Positions 1 through 10,377 of a stretch of DNA of 64,000 nt are shown here, piece by piece. Source of the DNA: Artocarpus heterophyllus. Lineage: Eukaryota; Streptophyta; Magnoliopsida; Rosales; Moraceae. The position numbers were made by a program, and so were the translations under genes. Under the pieces are notes generated by a model. The model ran no database searches and was not told where the DNA came from. It saw nothing but the letters and a program-made list of their open reading frames with translations. The stretch lies in assembly GCA_025403435.1 (NCBI GenBank), contig CM046347.1:28670183-28734182 (forward strand), given 5' to 3'. How positions within the stretch are numbered: position 1 is the stretch's first letter; every line of letters begins with the position of its first letter.

Positions 1-1817
1 TTTATATAAAAGTATTTTCTAAAACATAAATTTGACACACTATATGCATAAATTAACCAGATCTTACTAACCTTGTAATGCTAGAGAGATTCCTCAATCA
101 ATGAAGAGAAGGGCGTTATAGAAGGACCTCAACCAACTAGCCTTCTTTGTTATTCTTTATCCATGACCGATGTGTGTATGGGCACACTCGTACAGCTCTT
201 CCACAGATGTCTCACCTTCTAACCAATTGAGAGATACCCAAAACTACAGTTCGTGATTTGTGAACAATAGTTCTCTTGGGAAGTTTCAGAGATTCATAAT
301 AAAGGATACTCACTCTTGATCTCTCAACTGATCTAAATAACTTATGAGTCTCACTACACTATTTATAAAGATTGAACCCAGAAGTCAGTCCTTATTAGAT
401 AAGGCCTCAAAAATTCAGAACAAGATCAAATCAGGATCAATATTTGATAAAATTCATGTCTAAAAATGAGTGATTATAAATTGTTTAGTCGGTAGGCCGA
501 ACTGGCATATTAGCCTACCGAACTTACTCCTTCGGTAGGTTGAACCTTAAGATCGGCCTACCAAACTTATGATTTTTGATCCTTGTGAAACTTTATTGCC
601 CACATGAGATTCTTGGAATAGAGCCTTAGTTTTAATTCAAATAACTCAATAGAGAAGTTATCTATTTAAAATAGTCATACCTAGATAATCTCTAGGCAAA
701 TAAATATTCTTGTTAATTCAACAAGTTTATCTTGAATTAATTTATTCAAAATTAATCCAACTGATAAACAAACATGAATTATCTGATCTTGATAATGCAA
801 TAAGTTTATCTTGAATTAATTTTTCACAAAATTAATTCAACCAATAAACACACATGAATAATTTGATCCAACTAAATTTCAACCAATCTGCTAATTTGAC
901 ATAAGTCACCAATTTATTGAAAAAGCACACCGTATCATACAGGATTTATTATGAGGTAGTAAAAGGGATCTGATGGACCTATATAGTTAAAGCTCCCAAT
1001 AATTATGAAACTAAATATCCCAGATATGCATTTCATAATTATCAACTCTAATGCTACTCCACTATAAGCTTAGAGCTGTACTCTCAAACTATATAGAATT
1101 ATGAAGCCTAAATAGCTAAGTCTCTATAACATATCATAATGTATTGTATCACCATAGGATTATCCATAATCAGCTTAAGGATAAATTTTGTCTTACCTTC
1201 TAGATTATTGTTCTCTTACATTTCATTATCTCACTATCGGAAAACTTATTATCCAAAGACAATATACCATTCGGTTACACTTATGTATTCAAATGGTTGA
1301 GTGCTCTAGCTTTTCAATTACAAGATAACGCATATAAGAGGATATCAACGACTACTAAAGAGGAGCTATGGATTCCATATCTATGAAAATGTGTACCAAC
1401 ATAAAAATGTGGATGTCACCCATTGTTACATCAAAAGACGTAAGTCAAGACAATGGGCCCATTATTCATCTCAAGATTAAGATACAACACATATGATTGT
1501 CTAAAGTGATTTGATTTGCGGAGAGAGAATTATTAATCTAAATCAATTACACATTATGTCCTCATCCAATGCATCACCACCTATGACAATGTGCCAATGT
1601 TTCTATTCGTGGAGTCCACCTCCGATGGCCAAGACAAACCATCTCCCATTAAGGATATAGACAACATAACAATCTTTACATGAATAAAGCGGCCAACTTT
1701 ATTCTATCAATTGCAGATCTTATAATTTAAATCGTCACCTTTAAAATAATGTCTTCCACATAATCTGTCCATCCTATGCCTGGTTTTAAAGGTTTAGACT
1801 GACAGTCTCAGACTTTT
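1..1817 (-). repeat. Copia-A LTR, reverse, left part (interrupted)
   Basis: Reverse complement of the roughly 2.0-kb Copia-A LTR seen at 10378-12388. It starts about 40 bp inside the LTR end (the window edge removes the TTCCAACA end) and runs to the point where the forward Copia-A element is inserted. The remaining LTR start lies at 12394-12514. No polypurine tract abuts the far side at 12515, so this is either a solo LTR or the 5' LTR of a reverse element lying to the left of the window. It carries a decayed GCCGAA palindrome cluster at about 485-568. Confidence 0.9.
1813..1817. repeat. Target-site duplication CTTTT (partner 12389-12393)
   Basis: CTTTT directly precedes the first base of the 5' LTR (1818) and is repeated exactly after the last base of the 3' LTR (12388). 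Removing the element and one copy restores a continuous reverse LTR that matches the other LTR copies, which proves the nesting. Confidence 0.93.
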
Positions 1818-3251
1818 TATTAGACATGTATGCCCTAAGTAGTAAAAATGTAATAAGTTTTTAGAGACATTTTTATCAATAAAGAATTTATTTATTGTTT
1901 ATATACCAAATCTTGCCCTCTTTACATTCATATTTGTTGAATGTATGTTAAGCAAATAATAGTCTGAGACTGTCAGTCTAAACCTTAAGAATTGGGCATA
2001 TGATGGATAGATTATATGGAAGACATGATTCTTAAGGTGATGGTCTAAATCATAAGATCCGCAATCGAGGGAATAAAGTTGGGTGCTTTATTCATGTAAA
2101 AATTGTTATGTTGTCTATATCCCTATTAAGAGATGGTTTGTCTTAACCATCAAAGGTGGACTCCATGAATATAAACATTGGCACATTGTCATATGTGACG
2201 ATGTGTTGGAACGAGACATAAAGTGAATTGATTTGGATTAATAATTCTGTCTCGACAAATCGATTCACTTTAGACAATCAATTGTATTGTATCTTAATCC
2301 TGAGATGAATGTGGGCCCGTTGTCTTGACTTGGGTCTTTTGATGTACCAAAGGGTGACACCCACATCTTAATAGTGGTATGCATGCCGCTACATTGGAGG
2401 CATGACTCTTGATAGCATAGACTTATTATTCATAGATATGGAATCCATAGCTCCTCTTTAGGAGCAATGATATATTCTTATATCCGTTATCCTGTAATTG
2501 AAAAACTGGAGCGCTCAACCATTTGGATACATAAGTGTAATAAAATGGTATACTATCTTTGGATGGTAAGTTTTCCAATGGTGAGATAATAGAATGTAAG
2601 ATAGAAATAATCGGGAAGGTAAGACAGAACTTGTCCTTAAGCCGATTATGGATAATCATATGGGGATACGATACACTATAATATGTTATGGAGACTTAGC
2701 TATACGGGCTTCGTAATTCTATGTAGTTCGAGAATGCAGCTCCAAGCTTTTAGTGGAGTAGCGTTGGAGTTAATAATTATGAAATGTATATCTAGGATAT
2801 TGGTTTCGTAATTATCAGGAGCTTGAACTATATAGGTCCATTTGGACCCCTTTGCTAGCTCACAACATCCTATAATCATACGACGTGCTTTTCTAATAAT
2901 TGGTGACTTATGTCAGATTTATCAGATTGGTTAAAATTTGGAAGAATCAGATAATTCATGTCTGTTTATTAGTTGAATTATTTTTGTGATTAAATTAATT
3001 CAAGATAAACTTGTTGAATTATTGGGATTGGATAATTCTTGTCTGTTTATCGGTTGATTTAATTTTAGATAAATTAGATCAAGATAAACTTATAGAATTA
3101 TTAGGAATTCATTTATTTTCTTAGAGATTATTTAGATAAAGTTGTTTTGATCAAGTAACTTCTCTATTAGGTTATTTGAATTAAAACTAAGACTTTATCT
3201 TATAGATTCTCAGGTGGAAAATAAAATATTAACGGATATATTTATTCGACA

Positions 3252-3310
3252 GTTCGGCCTGTCGATCTAAGTGTTCGGCCTGCCGATCATCCTGGTCGGC
3301 TGGCCGATGA
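3252..3310 (+). promoter_or_regulatory. GCCGAA palindrome cluster in LTR U3
   Basis: Three to four degenerate copies of the interrupted palindrome TTCGGC-NN-GCCGAA (here in the TTCGGCCTGCCGA orientation) lie 120-175 bp upstream of the LTR TATA box. Equivalent clusters occur at 11812-11876, 16795-16873, 54070-54155 (reverse), 54895-54962 (reverse) and 62428-62512 (reverse). Position upstream of the core promoter and repetition suggest a protein-binding enhancer, which is inference. Confidence 0.6.
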
Positions 3311-3426
3311 GTGAAGGATAAGATTACGCATTTTTACATGGATCTTATCAGATATTGATCTAATTTTGATTCTGGTTCAAATTTTTTAGACTTAATTTTA
3401 TAAGGACTGACCCTATGACCAACCTC

Positions 3427-3434
3427 TATAAATA
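3427..3434 (+). promoter_or_regulatory. TATA box of Copia-A LTR
   Basis: TATAAATA lies in a conserved context (CCTC-TATAAATA-GGGAG). The same box is at 16993-17000 in the solo LTR and, as TATAAAGA, at 11989 in the 3' LTR. In the reverse LTR the equivalent TATAAAAAG is at 62316-62324 on the minus strand. Transcription would start roughly 30 bp downstream and define the R region. Confidence 0.65.
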
Positions 3435-3829
3435 AGGAGTAAGTCTTAAGAGTTACTTAGATCAATTGAGATATTAAGAGTGATACTCTGCTGGTGAGAA
3501 TCTAAAAACTCCCTGAGAGCTTTGGTTCACAAATCACGAACACTTGCTTTGGGTTCTCTAGATTGGTTGGAAGAAGAGTCCCCTGGTGGAAGAGCTGTAC
3601 TGTGTGAGCCTACACTCACTCCGGCGTAGAATAGAGAATAGCAAAGAAGACCAGTTGGTTGAAGCTCTTCTGTAATATTACTTCTCTTCAAGTTTTGCGA
3701 GGGTTCTTTGGCAATCTAAGGTTAGTAAGATTTGGTTAATTTGCGCATATAGCATGTCAAACTTGTGTTTTAGAAAAATACTCTAATGTAAAATTGTTAA
3801 ATTCTACTGCGTACTATTTTTTCAATGAT

Positions 3830-3842
3830 TGGTATCAGAGCC
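3830..3842 (+). other. Primer binding site (initiator tRNA-Met)
   Basis: TGGTATCAGAGCC, two bases after the LTR end, is complementary to the 3' end of plant initiator tRNA-Met. This is the usual primer for plant copia minus-strand synthesis. Confidence 0.93.
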
Positions 3843-5498
3843 ATAGTTTTTACATAAATTTTTGAGTTTGTGGATCATATTATATGTATAAATTTTGTGA
3901 TCTTAATCTCGCCTATGCTTGAATTTAATTTTATAGAGAGTTGGCATTAGGTTTGTATATATTATATATGTTGTCATGGATTATGTGGTGAATGTTCATT
4001 AATTAATTATGGTTGATTAAATGGTTATTTAATTATTAATTAATTAATTAATTAATGCCCGTTATGGTTTCTTAGAGGTTAGAATGTGTATCTTGGTTTT
4101 TCATATAATTAGATGACGGACTATCATCTCCGTCTAGGAATTATTATTTATTTTTTAAATTTGTAAGAATTTTACAATTAAATAATTATTCGGAGAAGAC
4201 GGATCTAGAAAAATGACGATGGCACTCCCAGGTATTGCCTGAGTATCTAATTTTATGTTTGTGAATTGTTAAAAATAAAATTGATGAATTGCATTAAAAA
4301 TTGTATTTTCTAGAATGGGAGATTTCTGCACCAGTTTGGCATGCCAAACTCACCAGTTTGGTAGGCCGATGGTCACAGACCGATAGGCCAGATGTGAGGT
4401 TCGGCAGGCCATTAGTGGGGCAGAAATCAGGTGGCTCTAAAGGCAAGCTAAACTTCCAGTTTGATAGGCTGAACTTTCATGAGTCAACAGGCTGATCTTT
4501 CTGATCGACAGGCCGATCACCTACCGACCGAGAGCTAAAAAATTTCCAAAAAAGGTGTAGTTTTTCTGGTGCAGTTTAATTTTTTATTTTGGACAATTTT
4601 GAGAGATATTAAATTTGGATATGACTGAAAATATGAAGTATTCAATTTATAAGGGATTGAATACTTGAAAATGGGTATTGCATGAAGAAGGATACAGCTT
4701 GAGGATGCAAGGATGAAGAATTGATAATATGTCTCGATTATTCTCTTGTAATCTTAGTTTTCTATTCTCTAGGATGGAACCATAATATTACAGTTATTAT
4801 TATTTTTCTTGTGGCTTTGCTTCTTTACTTTGCTTGTCTACATTGTAATATGATTTACTATGTATATTGATAACATGTCATATAGAATAGGGAGTGTCGC
4901 TCATATTGAAATTGTTCACGCATGTTCTTAAAATAAAACCTTGATTTCAAAAGATTGAGTTGGGGAAGGTTTTCGAAGAGAGAGCCTAAGGCCTCCATCA
5001 TTGGTCCATAGGTAAAACATGGTGGTCTCGACCCCTAGGAAGGGATTTCTATCATGTACCTAGATTGGATCTCTGAGAGTATAATGTATTTTAACATGAT
5101 TTATGGTTGCACACCCCTAGGTGGTGATTAGAAATCATGGATAAAATATTAAAATGATAGTTATACACTCACGTTAATTTTATTATTAACCTCCTCTAGG
5201 AGCTTTGTTAATAGAATTAATGGCCAAAGAAACGATTATTAATATATGCTAGATCATACGGGTCCAAGATGGCATATATTAATCAGGAGGGGATCCGCGT
5301 TCCTGATTGAATTTGGCTTGACTCCCCTACGAGCTTGTTGAATTTTGAGTTGGGAATTATCGTTGTAAAGTTGTGATATTTTCAAGGTTTTGACACATAA
5401 ACACATTTGTATGTTTTTTACATGATCATGTTATCTTACTAAATTATTATTATATGTTTGCTTATGTTTGGTATATGATTCTTTATTGTAGATTAAAA
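3843..5498 (+). other. Copia-A untranslated leader, possible leader intron
   Basis: About 1.65 kb of AT-rich, non-coding DNA separates the primer site from the gag start. It contains the GCCGAA palindrome cluster (4321-4525). A possible splice donor CCCAG|GTATT is at about 4230 and a pyrimidine-rich TTTATTGTAG acceptor-like site is just upstream of the gag ATG at about 5490. Both are retained in the reverse Copia-A copies. Splicing is inferred, not shown. Confidence 0.6.
4321..4525 (+). repeat. GCCGAA palindrome cluster in leader
   Basis: About seven decayed copies of TTCGGCAGGCCGAA separated by 8-35 bp, several with CG to TG/CA changes (for example TTTGGTAGGCCGAT). The better preserved homologue is at 61254-61436 (reverse). 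The cluster lies between the primer site and gag, inside the possible leader intron. Confidence 0.7.
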
Positions 5499-8400
5499 AT
5501 GTCTAAAAATACTTTATCATCGATATTTGACAAAAACCTATTAACCGGAGAGAATTATAATGATTGGAAATGGAATCTGGATATCGTCTTTTCCTTTGAG
5601 AAACTGAAATATGTACTGACAACCCCTTATCCTACCGAGCCTATGGGAGACTCATCTAATGAGCAATTCTAAGCGTATGATCGCTGGAAAGATGCTAATG
5701 ATCAGGGCCGCTGCTATGTTATGGCTAGCATGAATAACATGCTGTAGGCTCAACATCAGGATTATGAGACTGCGAAGCAGATCTTGGATAATCTTGAGGA
5801 TATGTTTGGAGGCCAGGCCATAGGAAAGCAGCAAGGGGCGCTTCAAAAATTCTTGAACTGCTTGTAGAGCCAGGGATATTTGTAAAGGAGCACAGAATGT
5901 TGGTCATGGGTTACCTCATTGAGGCTCAAAAGAATGGAGCCGACATCGATGCTGAAACTCATATGACTATGGTCTTTGAGACTCTATCTAAGGAATTTAT
6001 TCCGTTTAGAGCTACTTTTAATTTAAGCAATAGACAGGATATGACCTTGATGGAATTGATGAAACAGTTACAAGAGTTCAAACTGCTGATCAAGGAGTCT
6101 CCTGCGGGTGGTGGGCCAATTTGGCGGCTGTTTCCGGTTCCAATCTCAAATCTGGGAATGGAAAGAAGCAATAGGCTAATAATGGGAAGTCTTCTATTCC
6201 TGCTAGCACCAAGAGCAAGAAGAAGAAGAAGAATAAGAACCCAAAGCAGCTTAAGTGCTTCTTCTATGGAAAGGTCGGGCATATCAAGAAACGTTGCAAG
6301 GACTTCCTTTCCAAAGGAGGTAGGTGTGATCTGCTATATTTAAAAACTTGTTTGGTTGAGGAATCTAGTGACATTTGGGTCATAGATTCCAGTGCAGCTA
6401 ATCATGTTCGTGTTTCTCTTCAGGGGTTCAAAGAAATGAGAAGTTTGTTGCATGAAGACTTCACATTTCGGATGAGCGATGGATCCTTGGTCTCAGCGGA
6501 AGCAGTAGGAGACGTCCATCTTTATTTTGATAATTATAGGAATTTATTTTTGCAAGATTGTTTTTATGTTCCTAAATTTAAAAGGAATTTAATTTTTATA
6601 GCTTGTTTATTTAAAGCTTCCTACTTGGTTTTTTTTAATGATAAAGTGGTGATTCGTAAAAACAAATCTTGTATCTATTCTGGGTGGATGCAAAATAATC
6701 TATATTTTATCAAACCTAAGATAGACTTGTTGCTTAATGCTAAGATGAATGATAATAACTCTAAAAGACTTAAAACTTCTCACTCTAATAAGACTTATCT
6801 TTGGCATTTGCACCTTGGTCATATTAACCTGAATAGGATTTAAAGGTTGGTAAGGGATAGACCTTTAAGTCACTTAAAGGTGGAATCTATTCCTTAACGT
6901 GAATCTTGTTTAGAGGGTAAAATGACCAAAAGACCATTCGGGTCTAAGGGCAATTGGGCCAAAGGGGTTCTAGAACTTGTGCATAGTGATGTTTGCGGAC
7001 CGATGAACATCTGGGCATAAGGAGGGTATGAGTACTTTGTCACTTTTATTGACGATTACTCAAGGTATGGGTATGTGTACCTGATGCACTACAAAAGTGA
7101 AACTTTTGACAAGTTCAAGGAGTTTCGAGCTGAAGTGGAAAAGTAATTGGGTAGACCCATAAAGGCACTTCGATTCGATCGAGGTGGAGAATACCTTTTT
7201 GATGAGTTCTTGGAACACTTATTAGAGAATAGGATTTTATCCTATTAAATTGCACCAGGCACTCCGCAGCATAATGGTGTGGTGGAGAGAAGAAATAGGA
7301 CTGTATTGGACATGATTAGGTCCATGATGAGTTATTCAACATTTCCTTTATCCTTTTGGGAATATGCGCTATAAACCGCATGTTATCTTTTGAACAATAT
7401 GCCTTCAAAATCGGTCACTAAAGCTCCTCACGAGTTGTGGATGGGTAGGAAGACATCCTTAAACCATATTCGCATATGGGGATGTCCAACTCATGTCCTG
7501 TTTAAGGATTCGAATAAGTTAGAAGCACATTCAGAAGTTTGCATGTTTGTCGAATATCCAAAAGGGACTAAAGGGGGTTATTTTTATAACCCAAAGGAAA
7601 ATAAAGTCACGGTTTCAACTAATGCAACTTTCCTAGAGGAGAGTTACATGGACGTCTTTAAACCTCGAAGCAAAGTGGTGCTTGAGGAGTTAAGGAGTGA
7701 TCCCATCACTCCGGAGGTTTTGAATGAAACTGTTTCAATCAGTGTAGAAAAACCAAACAAACCTGAACAACAACCTAAGGAGCTTCGGCGTTGTGGGAGG
7801 ATCGGGTGTCAACCTGAGAGGTATATGTTCAATGGGTAGGTCTTTTTGGCTGAAATGGATGAACATGACAGGGATCCTTATACTTACGCAGAAGCTATGG
7901 AGGATGTTGATTCAAAACTCTGGACAGAGGCCATGAACATAGAGATGAAGTCTATAGAGACTAATCAGGTCTGGGAGCTTGTGGATCTTCCTAAAGGGGT
8001 AAAACCCATAGGGTGTAAGTGGATATATAAGAGGAAAAGAGGAGTGGATGGAAAGGTCAAAACCTTTAAGGCTAGACTGGTAGATAAGGGTTATATGCAA
8101 AAGGAAGAAATCAATTATGAGGAAGCCTTTTCGCCTGTAGCCATGCTTAAGTCCATCTGCATTCTCATATCCATAGATACCGCTCTCGACTACAAGATTT
8201 TACAAATGGATGTCAAGACGGCTTTTTGGAATGGCTATCTTGATGAGTCCATTTATATGGAACAACCAGACGGGTTCAAGGTCACGGGTCAAGAGGGTAA
8301 GGTTTGTAAGCTGCTAAAGTCAATTTATGACTTAAGCAGGCATCTCGTTCTTGGAACATAAGATTTGATCAAGTGATCAAGACTTATGGGTTCTCACAAA

Positions 8401-10339
8401 ATGTGGATGAACCATGTGTTTACAAACACATAAAGGATGGGAAGGTGGTTTTTCTACTACTCTATGTAGATGACATTCTGCTAATTGGCAATGACGTTGG
8501 GGCGTTGTCATCGGTCAAATTATGGTTGACCAAGCAGTTTGACATGAAGGACTTGGGTGAGGCTAATTTTGTTCTCGGTATCCAGATCATTCGGGATAGG
8601 AAGAACAAAATGATAGCTTTGTCACAGGCCGGCTCCATAGATAAAATTCTCAGGAGGTTTGCAATGCAGGATTCCAAGAAAGGTGGGCAACCATCTAGGT
8701 CTGGAATTACTCTTTCTAAGAAAGACTCTCGAAAGTCTTATGAAGAAAGAGAATACATGAAGAAGGTACCTTATGCTTCGGCAGTGGGTAGTCTCATGTA
8801 TGCCATGCTTTGCACTCGACCGGATATTAGCTATGCGGTCAGGATTGTAAGTCGATTTCAAGCGGATCTAGGACCGAACCATTGGGTTGCGATAAAACAT
8901 ATTTTCAAGTACCTGAGAAGGACTCGAGGGTATATGCTTGTGTATTCGGGTGAAGACTTGACTCCTCTAGGATACATTGACTCAGATTTTCAATCCTGTG
9001 TGGATTCTAGGAAATCAACTTTGGGTTTTGTGTTTACTCTGGGTGACAGTGCCATCAATTGGAGAAGTGCCAAGCTAGATTGTGCTTTGGATTCAACGAT
9101 GGAGGCCGAGTATATGGCAGCTAGTGACGCTTCGAAAGGCGCAGTGTGGCTCCGCAAGTTCCTTAGGGATCTTGAGGTAGTTCTTGGTATAAATAAGGCG
9201 GTATCACTATACTGTGATAATAGTGCGGGGGTAGCTAATGCAAAGGAATCAAGATTTCACAAGAAGAGTAAGCATATTGATCAAGTGATCAAGACTTATG
9301 GGTTCTCACAAAACGTGGATGAACCATGTGTTTACAAACACATAAAGGATGGAAAAGTAGTTTTTCTACTGCTCTATGTAGATGACATTATGCTAATTGA
9401 CAACGACATTAGGGCATTGTCATCGGTCAAATTATAGTTGACCAGGTAGTTTGGCATGAAGGACTTGGGTGAGGCTAATTTTGTTCTCGGTATCTAGATC
9501 TTTTGGGATAGGAAGAACAAAATGATAGCTTTGTCCCAGGCCAGCTACATAGATTAAATTCTCAAGAGGTTTGTAATGCAGGATTCCAAGAAAGGTGGGT
9601 AACCATCTAGGTTTGGAATTACTCTTTCTAAGAAAGACTCACCAAAGTCTTATGAAGAAAGAGAATACATGAAGAAGGTGCCTCATGCTTCGGCGATGGG
9701 TAGTCTCATGTATGCCATGCTTTGCACATGACTGGATATTAGTTATGCAGTCGAGATTGTAAGTCGATTTTAGGCAGATCTAGGACCGAACCATTGGGTT
9801 GCGATAAAGCATATTTTCAAGTACTGAGAAGGACTCGAGGGTATATGCTTGTGTATTCGGGTGAAGACTTGACTCCTCTAGGATACATTGACTCAGATTT
9901 TCAATCCTGTGTGGATTCCAGGAAATCAACTTTGGGTTTTGTGTTTACTCTGGGCGACAGTGCCATCAATTGGAGAAGTGCCAAGCTAGATTGTGCTTTG
10001 GATTCAACGATGGAGGCCGAGTATATGGCAGCTAGTGACGCTTCGAAAGGCGCAGTGTGGCTCCGCAAGTTCCTTAGGGATCTTGAGGTAGTTCTTGGTA
10101 TAAATAAGGCAGTATCACTATACTGTGATAACAGTGCGGGGGTAGCTAATGCAAAGGAATCAAGATTTCAAGAGAAGAGTAAGCATATTGATCAAAAGTA
10201 TCACGTGATAAAGAACTTCGTTAAGGGCGAGCATGTCACAGTGTGCAAGATCGCGTCAGAGGACAATTTAGCTAATCCATTTACGAAGACACTTACTGGA
10301 AAAGTCTTCGAGAAGCATATGGAAGCTATGGGAATGTGA
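5499..10339 (+). pseudogene. Copia-A gag-pol polyprotein, broken
   Basis: Ty1/copia Gag-Pol; intact versions build the virus-like particle, copy the RNA and integrate the cDNA. Gag starts at ATG 5499 (MSKNTLSS), chosen by agreement with the copies at 51880 and 60306 (reverse). Gag is broken near 5670, 5745 and 5865. The zinc knuckle near 6256-6300 reads CFFYGKVGHIKKRC, so its second cysteine has become tyrosine. Protease and pre-integrase are at 6352-6843 and integrase remains at about 6990-7830. RT begins near 7846, with LLLYVDD at about 8450. RNase H follows, in two tandem copies, to the natural stop at 10337-10339. Many stops are TAG or TGA where sister copies have CAG, CGA or TGG, as expected from cytosine deamination in a methylated element. 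It is a dead copy. Confidence 0.93.
8365..10187 (+). repeat. 912-bp tandem duplication of RT/RNase H
   Basis: Positions 8365-9276 are repeated at 9277-10187 (offset 911-912 bp). Both boundaries carry TTGATCAA, a plausible recombination homology. The first copy encodes an open RT-RNase H stretch (frame 8373-9437 runs through the junction). The second copy has many stops in its RT half but keeps an open RNase H half (frame 9794-10339). The two RNase H halves differ at only about five positions in 360 bp, whereas the RT halves differ at roughly 20 in 260 bp. Confidence 0.92.
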
Positions 10340-10365
10340 GATTTATTGTATTTACTTACTTTGTG

Positions 10366-10377
10366 CAAATGGGAGAT
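10366..10377 (+). other. Polypurine tract, Copia-A
   Basis: AAATGGGAGATT lies immediately before the 3' LTR. It is the plus-strand primer in reverse transcription. The reverse element has the matching tract at 56362-56376. Confidence 0.85.

Larger units (their letters stand above)
1818..3827 (+). repeat. Copia-A 5' LTR
   Basis: Begins TATTAGACATG (family start TGTTAGACATG with one G to A change). It ends TTCAATG where other copies have TTCCAACA, so both terminal dinucleotides have mutated. Length is 2010 bp against 2011 bp for the 3' partner. A TATA box at 3427 puts U3 at roughly 1.6 kb. Together with the adjacent reverse LTR at 1-1817 it forms a giant inverted repeat. Confidence 0.93.

Noticed and set aside
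5959..6282. 107-residue minus-strand frame opposite Copia-A gag, and similar antisense frames elsewhere (51006-51419, 59408-59719)
   Set aside because: Antisense shadow of the gag region; no domain and broken in other copies.
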